Positions 1-12,800 of a stretch of DNA of 64,000 nt are shown piece after piece (within the stretch, counting starts at the first letter, position 1; each line of letters begins with the position of its first letter). Both the position numbers and the translations under genes were made by a program. The notes under the pieces were generated by a model that was not told the DNA's origin, ran no database searches, and was given only the letters and a program-made list of their open reading frames with translations. Source of the stretch: Limanda limanda. Taxonomy: Eukaryota > Chordata > Actinopteri > Pleuronectiformes > Pleuronectidae. The stretch lies in assembly GCF_963576545.1 (NCBI RefSeq), contig NC_083649.1, positions 4,623,406-4,687,405 of the forward strand. The letters are read 5' to 3'.

Positions 1-2572
1 ACCGGGCTGCCGGGCACTGATTCAGATGCAGGGAAGCAAAGGGAAATCAATTAGCTGTGTGACTGTCTGTGTTTCTTTGTGCCCTCATCACCTAATGCGG
101 CTCGTTATCACCCGACAAGGAAGGAGTCTGAACTCTCCATCAGCAACTTTCAGGCGCTAATGTCCTCATATGGTGTGATAGCAGTTATCTGTACTAACTG
201 TTTTTCAAGGACCTCACTCCCACTTTAAAAGTCGGAACCATGCTTTATAATAACTCTTTGAACTTTAACAACACTTGGCCATCATTCAATCAATCTGTAA
301 TTGCCCGTATGACGATGTGGTAGGTGACTTGGTGATGGAGAACCAAAGCTCGGAAAAACATGACACTCTCCAGAATCAATCATCATGAAACAACTGACTG
401 CCACCTGCTAATAAACCCAGAAGAAGAAGACACAGTAGATGGAGGTAATGCGTCTTGATGTTGGTTAAATCGACATCAAATCGAACAACGAAGAGGAAGA
501 CCTGTATTTTAAAAGTACTAACCTGTGTAGCCTACAACGTTCAGTCACTGTGTACAATTCTGTTGGGTGCAAAGCTAAAAGTGAACAAATAAGACTTGGG
601 CAGACACGAGGCTTCGTAATTAACTTTACTTGATTAACTTTATCTCATGTTTTTAATGGATGTACTTTGGGAAGAGATAAACAGAAATACTGAGCAGAAA
701 AGTTTTACTCAGACACTTTTGTTCTTCCTCCCACTTTTCAATTTCATATCACTGCTCATCCCTTCATACATTTAATGACTTGGCAGAAAATCAAGGCCCA
801 GCTCATCACAAACCTGCAAAACATCATCACTGCAAGTATCTCCAGACGTCTGTTCTCTAAACACTGCAGCCAACTTTACAAAGGAGAAGCAGAAATGCAC
901 AGTTATTCTTGTGCTCTCAGTGGAGACGGCGGTAAATTGTGTGACAGCTTATTGAAAGGACATTTCCATGGATCTATACAGAGGAAAAGCTCATTTACTT
1001 CCCCGTCAGAAGTATATTTTAGCACATTTTGAACTTGTGATGTATTTCACTGAGGAAAATGAGGAAATTCAAGCTTTCAGCCGCCGTCTGTCTGACAAAT
1101 GGAAAAATGCATGAAATGACGAACGAGCGGCCTTTTCGACTCGATGGATCGTGGATCTGAACTGTAGTTACAGGAAAAAAACCATTACAGTGCGCGACAA
1201 GACAGATGCAGCAATTAAGACGACACGGGCCAAGTGTGACCATGGCAACGGCACTAACCACACACACCACGAACTGAAGCCATAAGGCCTCACTGCAATT
1301 TTTTTTAATCTACTGGACGGGACGTTCCTAGCAGATATAGAGACGAGCGACCAATTCATAACTGCTATTAACATTTAAATTGGAAATCCAAATCTTTTTC
1401 TTTTAAATTGACATAAAAAATAGAGTAACTTCTCCCAAAGCAGGTTTCATTTTGGCAAGAATGGCACAAACCGCTTGAAGCTTAAGATGATGGGGTTGAA
1501 AAACTGAAAAGCTTAAATTGGGTCATTTCAAATTTTGGAGTCGGGCTGAATTCTGCCTTTATGGAGCCATGTTCTATAACGACGAAGACTGAATGATTCA
1601 TCATCATCTAACTGGCTTAATCTCTACAGCAACAGCAGCTGAGGTTGATGTAATGTAGTCTTTATGTCTCCTAAGCCAAAAGAAACTGGATCAAATGGAC
1701 AAAATATTAATTAAAGGAAAAAAACATTGGTCCATCTCACCTCAGAAGTATATTCTGAATTTACAACATTGATTTTATGATACATTTGTTTCTATTTCAG
1801 TTGTTCTTGGTGCTTATGTAACCTGTGGGTTGAGGGGACAGGCTTTGGTATTTTCTGTTCTTTGAGAGTGTACAAAGTCCAGTGGACCGTGAAGAATGGT
1901 GTTTGCACAGATCCCAGTTGTGTGCACTGGTGGAGGGAGGTACTTCTGAGACCCGCTCCGCGTCCTGCCAACACCCTGGTCGTTCTCAGGATTTCATCTG
2001 GGTCACGAGGAGGAGATTACAGCTTACCCCTGTCCTCCATGTTTCATGCCTCTGTCGGGCTCTGCTGCCTCTTAAATGACACCGAGCAGCAGCACAGAAA
2101 CTGAACGTGTGTGGAATGCATTCATAATTCACTCTGGAAATATCTCACCCCCCAAATATCTCATTAAGTCCCCGATTGGAGCATATGGAGGTTTATAATC
2201 CTTGAACAAAGGGCAAACCTCTGACTCCCAGCACCTGATTATATCATTTCTGGAAAATGTCGGATGACTCAGACACACACAGGATAGACGGAGCAAACAC
2301 AAAACTAATGCTCGGCTCATAAGCAGGTGGCCGATATCTGTTTTTACTCAGTGCAATAAAAACTCCCAGGTTAACCTCTGGAAAAGCAAATTTCCAGAAG
2401 TAAGATGATGTTTTTGAGACCTGGTGACATTTCTCAGCATTGTTTCCTTTTGTGGAAATCTATTTTTGTTGAGAATTTTCTTATAGTAGCTAAGTGTGAA
2501 CTGCACTAAAAAATTAAAATTACTGAATAGTAATTTGAGTAAAATTCAAACTGTGTTGGGGTGTAATAAAAT
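1..2572. other. Intergenic DNA, no gene recognised
   Basis: No open frame here looks like a protein I know, and I found no splice-bounded exon set. Base composition is moderately AT-rich with ordinary complexity. It probably lies upstream of CASTOR2 or in the flank of a gene to the left of the window. Confidence 0.5.
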
Positions 2573-2885
2573 ACATCCATCGATTATCTACCCAGCTTCT
2601 TGTTAGAGGGTTGGGGAGGAGTCAACCCAGCTGACATTGGGTGAGAGGTTGGATCCACCCTGGTCAGGTTGGAGAGTTCTTCAGGGAAACAAACAATCAT
2701 CCACACGCCCACAGTCAATTTAAAGTCTCCAATTAACAGAATGAACTCCTGATCCACATGTCTGAAGCCGCAGGAACCCAGAAACCCCCCCCCCCACACA
2801 CACACAGGGAGACATAGAAAGATGCCAAGCTGGGATTCGAACCAGGAATTTTGAGATGACCCCTGGAGCACCACGCAGATACATG
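2573..2885. repeat. Common teleost dispersed repeat
   Basis: The stretch opens with a 'catccatcgattatctaccc' style start. It then runs through phrases I recognise from a very common fish interspersed repeat: 'agtcaatttaaagtctccaattaac', written here only as a description, and 'gggattcgaaccagg' near the end. A short poly-C run followed by an (AC) run at about 2787-2807 interrupts it. It is diverged and incomplete. I cannot give the family name with certainty. Confidence 0.6.
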
Positions 2886-5800
2886 TAAAAGTGCAAGAGA
2901 TTTAGAATATTGTAAATCATGATTTTTCCTAATTTGAATGGTCAACAACCTGTTTTGGGAACATTTGACTCTACAACAGGAGCAAACGTGGCTTCAGGGC
3001 CATTAAATAAAGTCTTCATCAGTTTCCTCAGTCTGTTTCATCCTTTGGTCCAAAGCATCACAAAGCAGCCAAGTTTGTAAACTCTGTGTGTGTGTTTGTG
3101 TGTCTATGTGCAGTTTCTTTGTGCTATTAGCAGAGTTTTTGTGTACCAGAGTCATCGCAAATCCTCTTATCTGCTGCGGCTCGTGGTCGCTGATGTGTGA
3201 AGTTCTTTTGTGCACCTCAGGACAACCGTATCTTGAAAAGTGCTGAGTGGGCTGATAAACTACAGTTGCTCAGGGTCTGGAAGCTGCAGGAAGTCAGTCT
3301 GCTGGAAGTCGGGAGTATTTGTGAGAAGCGGAAACATCTGACTCATCAGTTTCTGACCGATAAATGGTATTTGACCATCTATTCACACGGATTCCAGAAG
3401 GTATTTCAAGGTGTTGGGCTTTATTTATTTGTCTGGGCTGCTCCAACCTGCAAGACACATAATGCACTGAATGCGTCTTCTCCTACCGCCTGCGACTCCG
3501 AGCTTTGTTCCTCCATCTATATCTACAATGTGCAAATGGAGCGTGAACTCGGCTTCAGTATCTTTGTGCAGCTTTCAAATGAATCTCACCTGAGAACCGT
3601 ATAGATTATGCTGCACGTATAGATTCTCCCCAATCTGTCAACTTCTCACATAGTCAGCTATCAGCCGCAGCTTCTGTAATTCTTCTTTTAAGATCCATGG
3701 CTCCATCTTTTCAGTAAAAGCAATCATCGTGCTGCTGCCAGAGTTTTAAAATGCTCTGCTGCTCTGCTGCCTTTGGCTGTCATTTCAGTACGGTTTAATT
3801 CACTCCACCTCCTCTCCACCTCCTCCTGCGATAATTCTCCTCCTCACAGGGAGATTCAAACTCCACCGGCAGGATTTCCAGTTTGATGGTTGACTCTCAA
3901 ATTTTTCATATTTGACGATTAATGACTGCAAATATGTGACGTCCCACCGAGATATTTTTCATGCAAATTAAACGAGAACCATTTAAAAACATTGTCAGAC
4001 CTTTGGAATTAAAGAGCAGAGATTTTCTCCCCACCGGGCTCTGATCTTTTTCTATTTACCCACTCACACAATTCAGAGGAAAAACGTGGCAGCACTCAGA
4101 ACAGGAACAAGCAAATAAACACAAGTTAGTCAAAAGCAATCTGTGAGAAGCATCTCTCACACGGTACATAACAGGAGAACGTTTTTGTGGGCGAATGAAA
4201 ACACGTCGTGAGTTCAGACTCGTTCTAAAAGCAAATGTGAAAGGAACCTGCTTTTAAAATGGATCCAAGAACAAGAACACACAGTTTTTTCTGTTCTCAT
4301 TTGATCTGTTTCTGTAAATCTGTGTTTTTTACAGTTTGGTCCTCAGACTGTAATAAAAGATGGACGACATTGTTCCTTGGTTCATTTCTGGGCAGTGGAG
4401 ACAGGTCCTCCATCTTTATTTACAGTCTCTGACTAAAACTAATGAATTCATCCTCTGAAGCTAAATACATAAACAGCCCATTTTGTGATGACACATCCAT
4501 CCAGCATTTAGCACCAGGTCAGTAGAGTGGCTTTTATTTAGGTTTGAATATAGTGAAGATTTAAAGCTGCAGAGTTTCAAGCAGCGTTTGGGCCTGAAAC
4601 TAATCGAAGTTCGAAATCCAATGCACATGTTTCCCATCATGCACCAGGTGTGAAGAATGTGAGGGAGCAACAACCTCGGGTGAGGTGTGAAAGTTACATT
4701 TTCTGTTATCGGTTTGTTTTATTTGTTTTATTTATAACCGTCTTTGTTTTCTTTTACTCTGTTATGCACCATGAAAATCAATTTATTATGTTATTTTAGC
4801 CTTAACATCCCACTACAAATAAGTATGGGTTATTTCCTTGAGCATAGTCTGCAGAGTTGTGGACTGTGTTTAAAACAGAGTTCTCTGAAGGTCAACCAGT
4901 GGAGCCAGCATCCAATTGCTGATTTCACACAACTACTTCAGTTGCTTTTGGTTTGTATCACACCGGGATTGCCTGCCAGGAGGAACTTGCAAAACTGTGG
5001 GCTGTTATCTCCAAAATGGCCTCCAATTGTATGATTGGTCACGTCGAGACGAGAAAAACAGGCGGGGGACAAGAGTTCCTGGAGAGACATTTGATGAGAC
5101 CGGGAGGAAGTTAAAACGAAAATGGAACAAGCTTCACAATCAATTTGACAAGGACTTTTAACAGAGAAAGGAAACAGAGGGAAAGGAAAAAGAGCTGGAA
5201 GGGAAAAACACTGAGTGAGTTGTTCAACCAGCTCTGGTTAAAACAAACCTTCGCCTTCAAATGTGCCTATCCAGTGTTTTTTATTCTCCTTTCAGCTGAA
5301 GACTAAAGAGGAGAAGTGAACAGGAAGCTTCACGGCTCCTGTGGAGTGGAGAGAAAAGCCATGAGTGACTTGACATATGGAGGAAACTTAATGGACAGCA
5401 GGTAATGGCTGAACACTTTCCTGTTATCTGTTAATGGCTGAACACTGAAGCACACATACTTAATTGAATGGATAAATGGTTCGAGGTTCAATTCCTTTCA
5501 CTTACTGGTACAAAGGTTTAAAAGACCCACTTGTAAGTATGGCGATGGAAATACATTAAACAGGTTCCATATACAGAGACTATATAGATGTATATATAAT
5601 AAACTCCTCCATGTTAGTGGATGGAACATGATGCTGGGTCACATTAATGTTTCTAAAAGATGGTTTCTTTCATTTGAGGTCGTCCTTAGTGTTAATGTCT
5701 CTGATAAGTTTGGTGTTAAGTAGTAATGATTGGCAGCTGAGACTGACCCGTGATTGGCCGAGGACTCGTACATGGCGGCACCCACTGACCTTAAATAAAG

Positions 5801-7000
5801 ATGGACGACATGACAACTCCTCAAAACAGAAGCCAATTAATTAAGCATTTCCAGTCTTGTTTGTACCCACAAAAATAACAATATAACAGAAATATGACCA
5901 TAAGAGTCCTGAAGTGTCAACACATACGTTTTACAGTTTATTATCCTGGTGGAACATCACAATAAAAGGAAATCACAGAAAATATTTTTTAATCTACAAC
6001 TATTAGATCATCTGTCATAATATATAAACATTAAACATAATGAAAAAAACCTCTCTTGGAATGCCTCAGTGGTATTAAACTGTGAACAGTTAATGTCCTT
6101 ATTACGTTGTCTGTTTGTTTATTTGTCTGGGGAACGAATTTGCTTTCAGATTTCCATGTGAAGATTAACAGTTCAATAGTTATCCGTCACCAGGGAAACA
6201 TTTTTAATACAATTATCTCTGTGTTGTGGCAGCGGCACCCCCGTCCCTGTTTGTCTAATTAATACTTTGTTTTGTGGGCTGTTAACAGCTAAATGTTCCT
6301 GCACTTACATGTAGAGTGTTGGCTGGAAATACTAGAGCACCAGAGGCCCTCAGCTACAGACAATTAACACCACAGTGCCTCTGTGAGTTTTTTTAAATTT
6401 ATTTAGACGGGAATAAACTTGTGGTTTAAGACTTCAGGTGAAATGCAGACATGTAGACTTTGGTTGGCAGAAGGGTACAGGAGCAGTGGTACTTGTTTAT
6501 CTAAAACAAACACATTTGAAGAGTCTGTCGGAGGGAGAGATGCCGAGGAGCAGAAGTCTGGTGATATTCAGGATGTGGCGTGTCAAGTTTCAAACCAGGA
6601 TTAGAAAGCACTTCAAGATGGCTCGCTGTCGGCTAGAGATTTGGAAGAAGGGATTAAAGGTTGGTGCACGGCTTCTTCCTCAAGGCCCAAAATGCTCCAC
6701 ACACAATGGGAAGGAAGACACTTATTCAAACCCTGAAGACTTTAACCCAAATAACTGCTGCTAGTACTGCAAAACCTCTTTTCACATTTGTGTGTCATAC
6801 GTGGTTAGCACATGCACAGCAGAGCCCAGGAGACGAAGCTGGATATGAGTCATTCATGGCTGAATGAACCTATTATGGGGCACCGGGGTAAAAATATACC
6901 GATAGGGCCCCTCAGCCTCCTGAGATCACTGTATGTACTCTGTCGTCTCACATTTCCATCAAGTACAATGCACACAAATTACTGGAGGGTCTAATTGAAC
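2886..7000. other. Intergenic DNA with short repeat fragments
   Basis: No gene recognised. Fragments around 4335-4435 and 5690-5825 share the phrase 'gtcgtccatctttatttaca' or its complement with the repeat family at 7095-7245. Around 3900-3990 there is a CRE-like 'gtgacgtc' and an octamer 'atgcaaat'. These may be regulatory, but nothing in the sequence proves it. Confidence 0.4.
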
Positions 7001-7245
7001 CATAGACAATGTGTCTCCACTTCCTCCCACTGTACTCCCATACACTGGAGACAGTGTGCCATAGAGATAAGGGGATGGAGCCACGGTATTAAGACCTTTT
7101 ACTTTGGTCCATGTCCCATCTGCTAACATGGAGGAGGTGGGGTTTATGATCTGATATGCAGCCAGCCACTAGAGGGCGATCAGGACGCTTTGGCTTCACT
7201 TTTGAGAGTCGCCATGTCGTCAATCTTTATCTCCAGTGTATTGAT
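7000..7245 (+). repeat. Dispersed repeat, family A copy 1 (CTCF-like core)
   Basis: This copy shares a long collinear stretch with 15,165-15,325 and 50,170-50,335: 'gcccat..cc...ctaacatgg', then 'cagccagccac', then a G-rich core, then 'gctttggcttcacttttg', then 'catgtcgtcaatctttat'. The core at 7,166-7,180 reads CCACTAGAGGGCGAT and resembles the CTCF core motif. Strand is given by collinearity with the other copies. Confidence 0.6.
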
Positions 7246-8639
7246 CTTTATTTCAGAACATGCACTACTGAAATAAAGATTGTTTTCTGAACTTTATTTT
7301 GACATGAGGCCCCTCAAGAAGACAATGCAAATTATTCTAGAGAAACGTTTTTTTTTTATGTTGTTAAAATGTCTTTAAAATATGCAATTGGTTAAATTAG
7401 CAAAAAACAAATGGAACAGGAAGTTTCAGGACAGATCGGCGGATTAGGAGAATAAAGGTGAAGAGATCCTCCCCTGCAACATTTAATAATGAAAACATGT
7501 TCCTGGTCGTAGGTGGAAATTGAGATTATTAGTTTAGTCCGACTTAATCACACCCTGCAAAACTTTGAAAACACATTTCCGCCGCGGCCTCACAGCTGGA
7601 GGTGACATTTCACACATGCACTGGAAATACAACAGGATGCCAATTACCGAGCATTTAACCGTAACATCATTTAAAAACATGCTGGTTCCCCTTTTACCAC
7701 CGGCCAAGAAGTGAAATCCCTGCTCCGACTTCTGCTGTAACTAAGCAACTGAAAGGTGAACAGTCGGCTTCCTGTTGTCAAGAGCATGACCACATGAGTG
7801 ATTTCAGATGAGTGAGAATGGACGAAGATGAATTCAGCTATAACGGTAATCTGGATGGAGTAAATTTTGTTTTAAAACAGTGGCTGCATGTCAGTGCATA
7901 TTGTTTTTTCCATTATGATAAACTTGGACGTCTCAGTGGAACGGTGCATGTATAAAAATAACAGCTGTCTTTTTCAGCTACAGGAAAACAATCCGTCCCA
8001 GATCATCTGAGTTGATGTAAATAAACCAGAGTGCAGCCGAATTAACCTTAAACCTCACATCCAGTGTGCAGCACAATGCACTTTATGGAGCAATCCCCAG
8101 GAAAACCACATTTCCCATGATGCCTGGCTCCACTGCAGACCCGCCCCCCTCGGTTGAATGGCAAGTTGTTTGTTTCACTGGGACCAGCTGCTAACTCTTC
8201 CAGCAGGAGAGCAAACATGGGGACCAACACTGAGCAGATCCCACAAGCTGCAGGCAGCTGCTCACTCACCCACTTCCACTCGCAGGGGTTCTCTTCAAAA
8301 TAAAGGCACAGGGAGGATGACGATGATAATACAGAATAAAATAATTCCTTTTAAAATAATTAAGATGCAACTACTAAGGTCATAAATCTAAAAATCTACA
8401 ACTTCATTATATTGTCCCCATAACTTAACTTAGTTATACTTGCTAGGACAGTATTAGAACTATGCATTCCCATAATAAAAAACACTTTCTATCCAAAGAC
8501 ATGAATGTGGTTTCACTGTGTAACTTTATATCTGTTTATATATTTCACACAAAAACTGTTGTTAGAATAAATTTGTCCAACCAAAGTTCAAAGAGACTTT
8601 TTGCAGCTCAATTGTTGTCAAAGTGATGAAGTTGTATTC
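7246..8639. other. Intergenic DNA upstream of CASTOR2
   Basis: No gene recognised. Near 8,108-8,125 the stretch 'cacatttcccatgatgcc' resembles the ZNF143/THAP11 promoter motif (family consensus roughly ACTACAATTCCCAGCATGC). It lies about 1.75 kb before the CASTOR2 start codon and is only a weak candidate. Confidence 0.3.
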
Positions 8640-9560
8640 TTAATTTTCACGTGCTTCATTTTCTATTTGCGTATGTTTTCTTGATTTGTACGTGTTTATT
8701 TCATGTGCACGTGTTTTGATAATTAGAAGTTTTCTTAATTTGCATTCGATTTTTCTATTTGCATGTGTTTTCTTAGTTTGCAGGTGTTTTATCTATTTGC
8801 ATGTTTTGCTGATTCGTTTTTTCTATTTGCATGTGTTGTAGAAATTAGTCGTTTACTTAATTTGCAGCTGCATGTTTTCCACATGTATGTGTTTCTCCTA
8901 TTTGCGTCTATTTGAACGTGTTTTTTTTCTATTAAAATGTGTTTTCTTAGTTTGCACTTGTTTATCTATTTGCGTCTGTTTTGTTGATTTGAACGTGTTT
9001 TTTTTATATTTAAATGTGTTTTCTTAGTTTGCACTTATTTACCTATTTGCATGTTTCTTAATTTGCAGGTGTATTTTTTCTATGTGCATGTGTTTCTCCT
9101 TTTTGCTTTTGTTTTCTTGATTTGAACATGGTTTTTTTTCTATTTACATGTTTTCTTAGTTTGCACTTGTTTATCTATTTGCATGTTTTGCTGATTTGCA
9201 CGTGTATTTTTTCAATGTGCATGTGTTTCTCCTCCTTGCTTCTGTTTTCTTGATTTGAATGTGTATTTTTTCTATTTACATGTGTTTTCTTAGTTTGCAC
9301 TTGTTTATCTATTCGCATGTTTCTTATTTTGCATGTGTATTTTGTCTATGTGCATGTGTTTCTCCTCTTTGCTTCTGTTTTCTTTATTTAAACATGTTTT
9401 TTTTCTATTTAAATGTATTTTATTAGTTTGCACTTGTTCATCTATTTGCATGTTATGCTGATTTGCACGTGTATTTTTTCTATGTGCATGTGTTTCTCCT
9501 TTTTGCTTGTGTTGTCTTGATTTGAACGTGTTTTCCTTCTATTTGCATGTGTTGTTCCCA
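8640..9560. repeat. T-rich tandem repeat array, about 133-bp period
   Basis: Phrases such as 'tagtttgcacttgtttatct' recur near 8,948, 9,026, 9,158, 9,291 and 9,424. The last four are spaced about 132-133 bases apart. Each unit itself consists of shorter 'ctatttgcatgtg' and 'ttgatttgaacgtg' modules, so this is a higher-order repeat. It ends about 320 bases before the CASTOR2 start codon, next to the likely promoter. Confidence 0.75.
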
Positions 9561-9569
9561 ATTCTCAGT

Positions 9570-9881
9570 GCTTTGATCTCCCCCGGCCCCCGTAGCTTTA
9601 CTCTGAAAACCCCCTGCCCGGAAGCCGGCTCGTTTCCGTCTCAGCTTTGACAGCGGCTCCGTTTTCTCCCCTTCACCTCTTTGCTTTCCTTTCTTCCTCC
9701 CTCTTTTCTTTCTCTCTTTCACACGCCTGCAGCCCTGCGTGTGTCTGCGTGCTGTGTGCGTGCGTGTGAGTGTGTGTGTGTGAGAGTGTGTGAGTGTGTG
9801 TATTTATTCGTGTATTGATGCAGCTCACGTCCAGGCACCGAGCTCCCTCCTCGTCCTCCTTCCGATGAGAAGACGGAAAAG
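9570..9881 (+). promoter_or_regulatory. Likely CASTOR2 promoter and 5'UTR
   Basis: Composition changes abruptly from the T-rich array to a GC-rich and pyrimidine-rich segment (9,590-9,720), then a (GT)n run at 9,737-9,802, then the start codon at 9,882. No TATA box is evident. The start of transcription cannot be placed from sequence alone. Confidence 0.4.
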
Positions 9882-12800
9882 ATGGAGCTGCACATTCTGG
9901 AGCACAGCCTGAAGGTGGCGAGCATCGAGAAGGAGGGGATCCAGGTCTGCACACACGCACTGATCAAACTCGCCTTCCTCGCCTCCAGGACACGGTACGT
10001 AACTTACACCCCCGCCCCTCCTCCCCTGGGGTTGCCGGAGGGTCGTGGGGACCCGTGGGACCCCTCTGGGGGGGCTAGCGGGACTCGACCCACCTGCAGC
10101 CGGGGTCCTGAGCCGGTGTCGAGGCTTAAATCTGCAGGTTTCCCAACGCAGTCTGGTTCTGAGAGTGTGTCCCCGGTCTGCAGGCCCATCCTTGTTTGTG
10201 TGTGTCATTTTGTAGCTGTGTGTGTGTCTGTTTGCGTGCGTGAGAGTGTGCATGAATGTGTGTGTGTGTAGGTGAGAGAGTGTGTGTGTTGGTTCCTGTA
10301 CTTATTCCTTTGTGAAGACCCTTTAAACCACAGACCCTACAGTTTGACCGGTCCTCACTTTTTTACCAAGGTCTGTTTGAGGGTTAGGTTAGAGTTAGGG
10401 TTAGGCCTTTTAGTTTGAATGGTTAGGGACTAGGGAATATGTTATGCCATTGTATTATGTGTTTGTGTGTGTGAGAGTGTGCATGAATGTGTGCGTGTAG
10501 GTGAGAAAGTGTGTGTGTTGGTTCCTGTACTTATTCCTTTGTGAGGACCCTTTAAACCACAGACCCTACAGTTTGTCCGGTCCTCACTTTTTTACCAAGG
10601 TCTGTTTGAGGGTGAGGTTAGAGTTAGGGTTAGGCCTTTTAGTTTGAATGACTAGGGACTAGATATTGTATTATGCCATTGTATTGTGTGTTTGTGTGTG
10701 TGAGAGTGTGCATGAATGTGTGTGTGTAGGTGAGAGAGTGTGTGTGTGTGTTGGTTCCTGTACTTATTCCTTTGTGAAGACCCTTTAAACCACAGACCCT
10801 ACAAGTGAGGACAGTTTGACTGGTCCTCACTTTTTACCAAGGTCTGTTTGAGGGTTAGGTTAGAATTAGGGTTAGGCCTTTTAGTTTGAATGACTAGGGA
10901 CTAGGGATTGTATTATGCCATTGTATTGTGTGTGTGAAAGTGTGCATGAATGTATGTGTGTGTGTGTAGGTGAGACAGTGTGTGTGTGTGTGTGTGTTGG
11001 TTCCTGTACTCATTCCTTTGTGAGGACCCTTTAAACCACAGACCCTACAAGTGAGGACGGTTTGACCGGTCCTCATTTTTTTATCAAGGTCTGTTTGAGG
11101 GTGAGGTTAGAATTAGGGTTAGGCCTTTTAGTTTGAATGGTTGGGGACTAGATATTGTATTATGCCATTTTATTGTGTGTTTGTGTGTGTGAGAGTGTGC
11201 ATGAATGTGTGCGTGTAGGTGAGAGAGTGTGTGTGTTGGTTCTTGTACTTATTCCTTTGTGAGGACCCTTTAAACCACAGACCCTACAAGTGAGGACAGT
11301 TTGACCGGTCCTCACTTTTTTACCAAGGTCTGTTTGAGGGTTAGGTCATAATTAGGGTTAGGCCTTTTAGTTTGAATGGTTGGGGACTAGATATTGTATT
11401 ATGCCATTTTATTGTGTGTTTGTGTGTGTGAGAGTGTGCATGAATGTGTGCGTGTAGGTGAGAGAGTGTGTGTGTTGGTTCTTGTACTTATTCCTTAGTG
11501 AGGACCCTTTAAACCACAGACCCTACAAGTGAGGACAGTTTGACAGGTCCTCACTTTTTACCAAGGTCTGTTTGAGGGTTAGGTCAGAATTAAGGTTAGG
11601 CCTTTTAGTTTGAATGGTTAGGGACTAGGGACTAGAGATTGTATTATGCCATTTTATTGTGTGTTTGTGTGCATGAATGTGTGTGTGTAGGTGAGACAGT
11701 GTGTGTGTTGGTTCCTGTATTTATTCCTTTGTGAGGACCCTTTAAACCACAGACCCTACAAGTGAGGACAGGTTGACCGGTCCTCACTTTTTACCAAGGT
11801 CTGTTTGAGGGTGAGGTTAGAATTAGGGTTAGGCCTTTTAGTTTGACTGGTTAGGTACTAGGGAATGTATTATGCCATTGTATTGTGTGTGTGTGTGTTT
11901 GTGTGTCCCTCTCTATCTCAACCACATCTGACAGACTTGAATCCTGCACAATAAAGTTCCTTCACTGCCGTTCTCCGCCTCAGGGATCTCTTGTTGAAAT
12001 AGTCCAGGCGGAGAAATGAGAACAGACGTTTACACTTGTTCTCTGTGGTCTAATTATTAATATCAGCCTGAGAAAGTTATTTCATATCGCAAACACACTG
12101 GCTGTTTGCTCCACCGAGCCTCTTGTCCTTCAGGTGAAAGCGAACCACCCGTGTTGTGTTTGAATGATTGTTGTCCTCAGGTGATGCCAACATCCCTAAC
12201 AACTGGTGTAACAACAGCCAGGAAGGACTGGTGACCCTTATGGTTTTGATTATGACCCCACACTGGTTAAATCCTCTTGGTCTCTACAACCAAGTCCAGT
12301 TCCCTTCAGTTTAGTCTTGAATAGCCAGACTGGAGAATGGTGATGAAGACTCTGATAGTGAATTGTTGGCCTGGTTACTGTCCTCTTGCCCATTTGTATT
12401 TATATAAGATTCCAATGGGGGACTTGCATGTACATAGAAGAGAATAATAAGGCTAATATTACTATTAATAATAACAATCATTATATAACAACACCAATAC
12501 CTATGTTATTCCAACTTTCCATGCTTTTGATACTCAATGGCCTTGATGTATAAAGCTGTCCCTCCCCCTTTATATTTATTATAATAGTATTAAGATCTGA
12601 AGAAACATGAAATTACGTTTGAGAAAAAGTCGGCTTCTTAACTCGCATCAACAACTTTCAGCCTTATTAGTTTTCTGTAGAAGTTTTTAATGACTTTTTA
12701 ATTTTTCTGCAGGCGATAAACCTAATTGAAGTTAATGTAATGAACTTTCCTAAATACTCCCTGTAAATGCTCCGTGATCCACTGCTAACAAAGACTCATA

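Noticed and set aside
3197..3604. 135-codon plus-strand frame upstream of CASTOR2
   Set aside because: No recognisable domain, ordinary composition, no splice partners; likely chance.
10190..11925. Telomere-like TTAGGG repeats as an interstitial telomere
   Set aside because: Only one or two partial motifs per minisatellite unit, not a (TTAGGG)n run.
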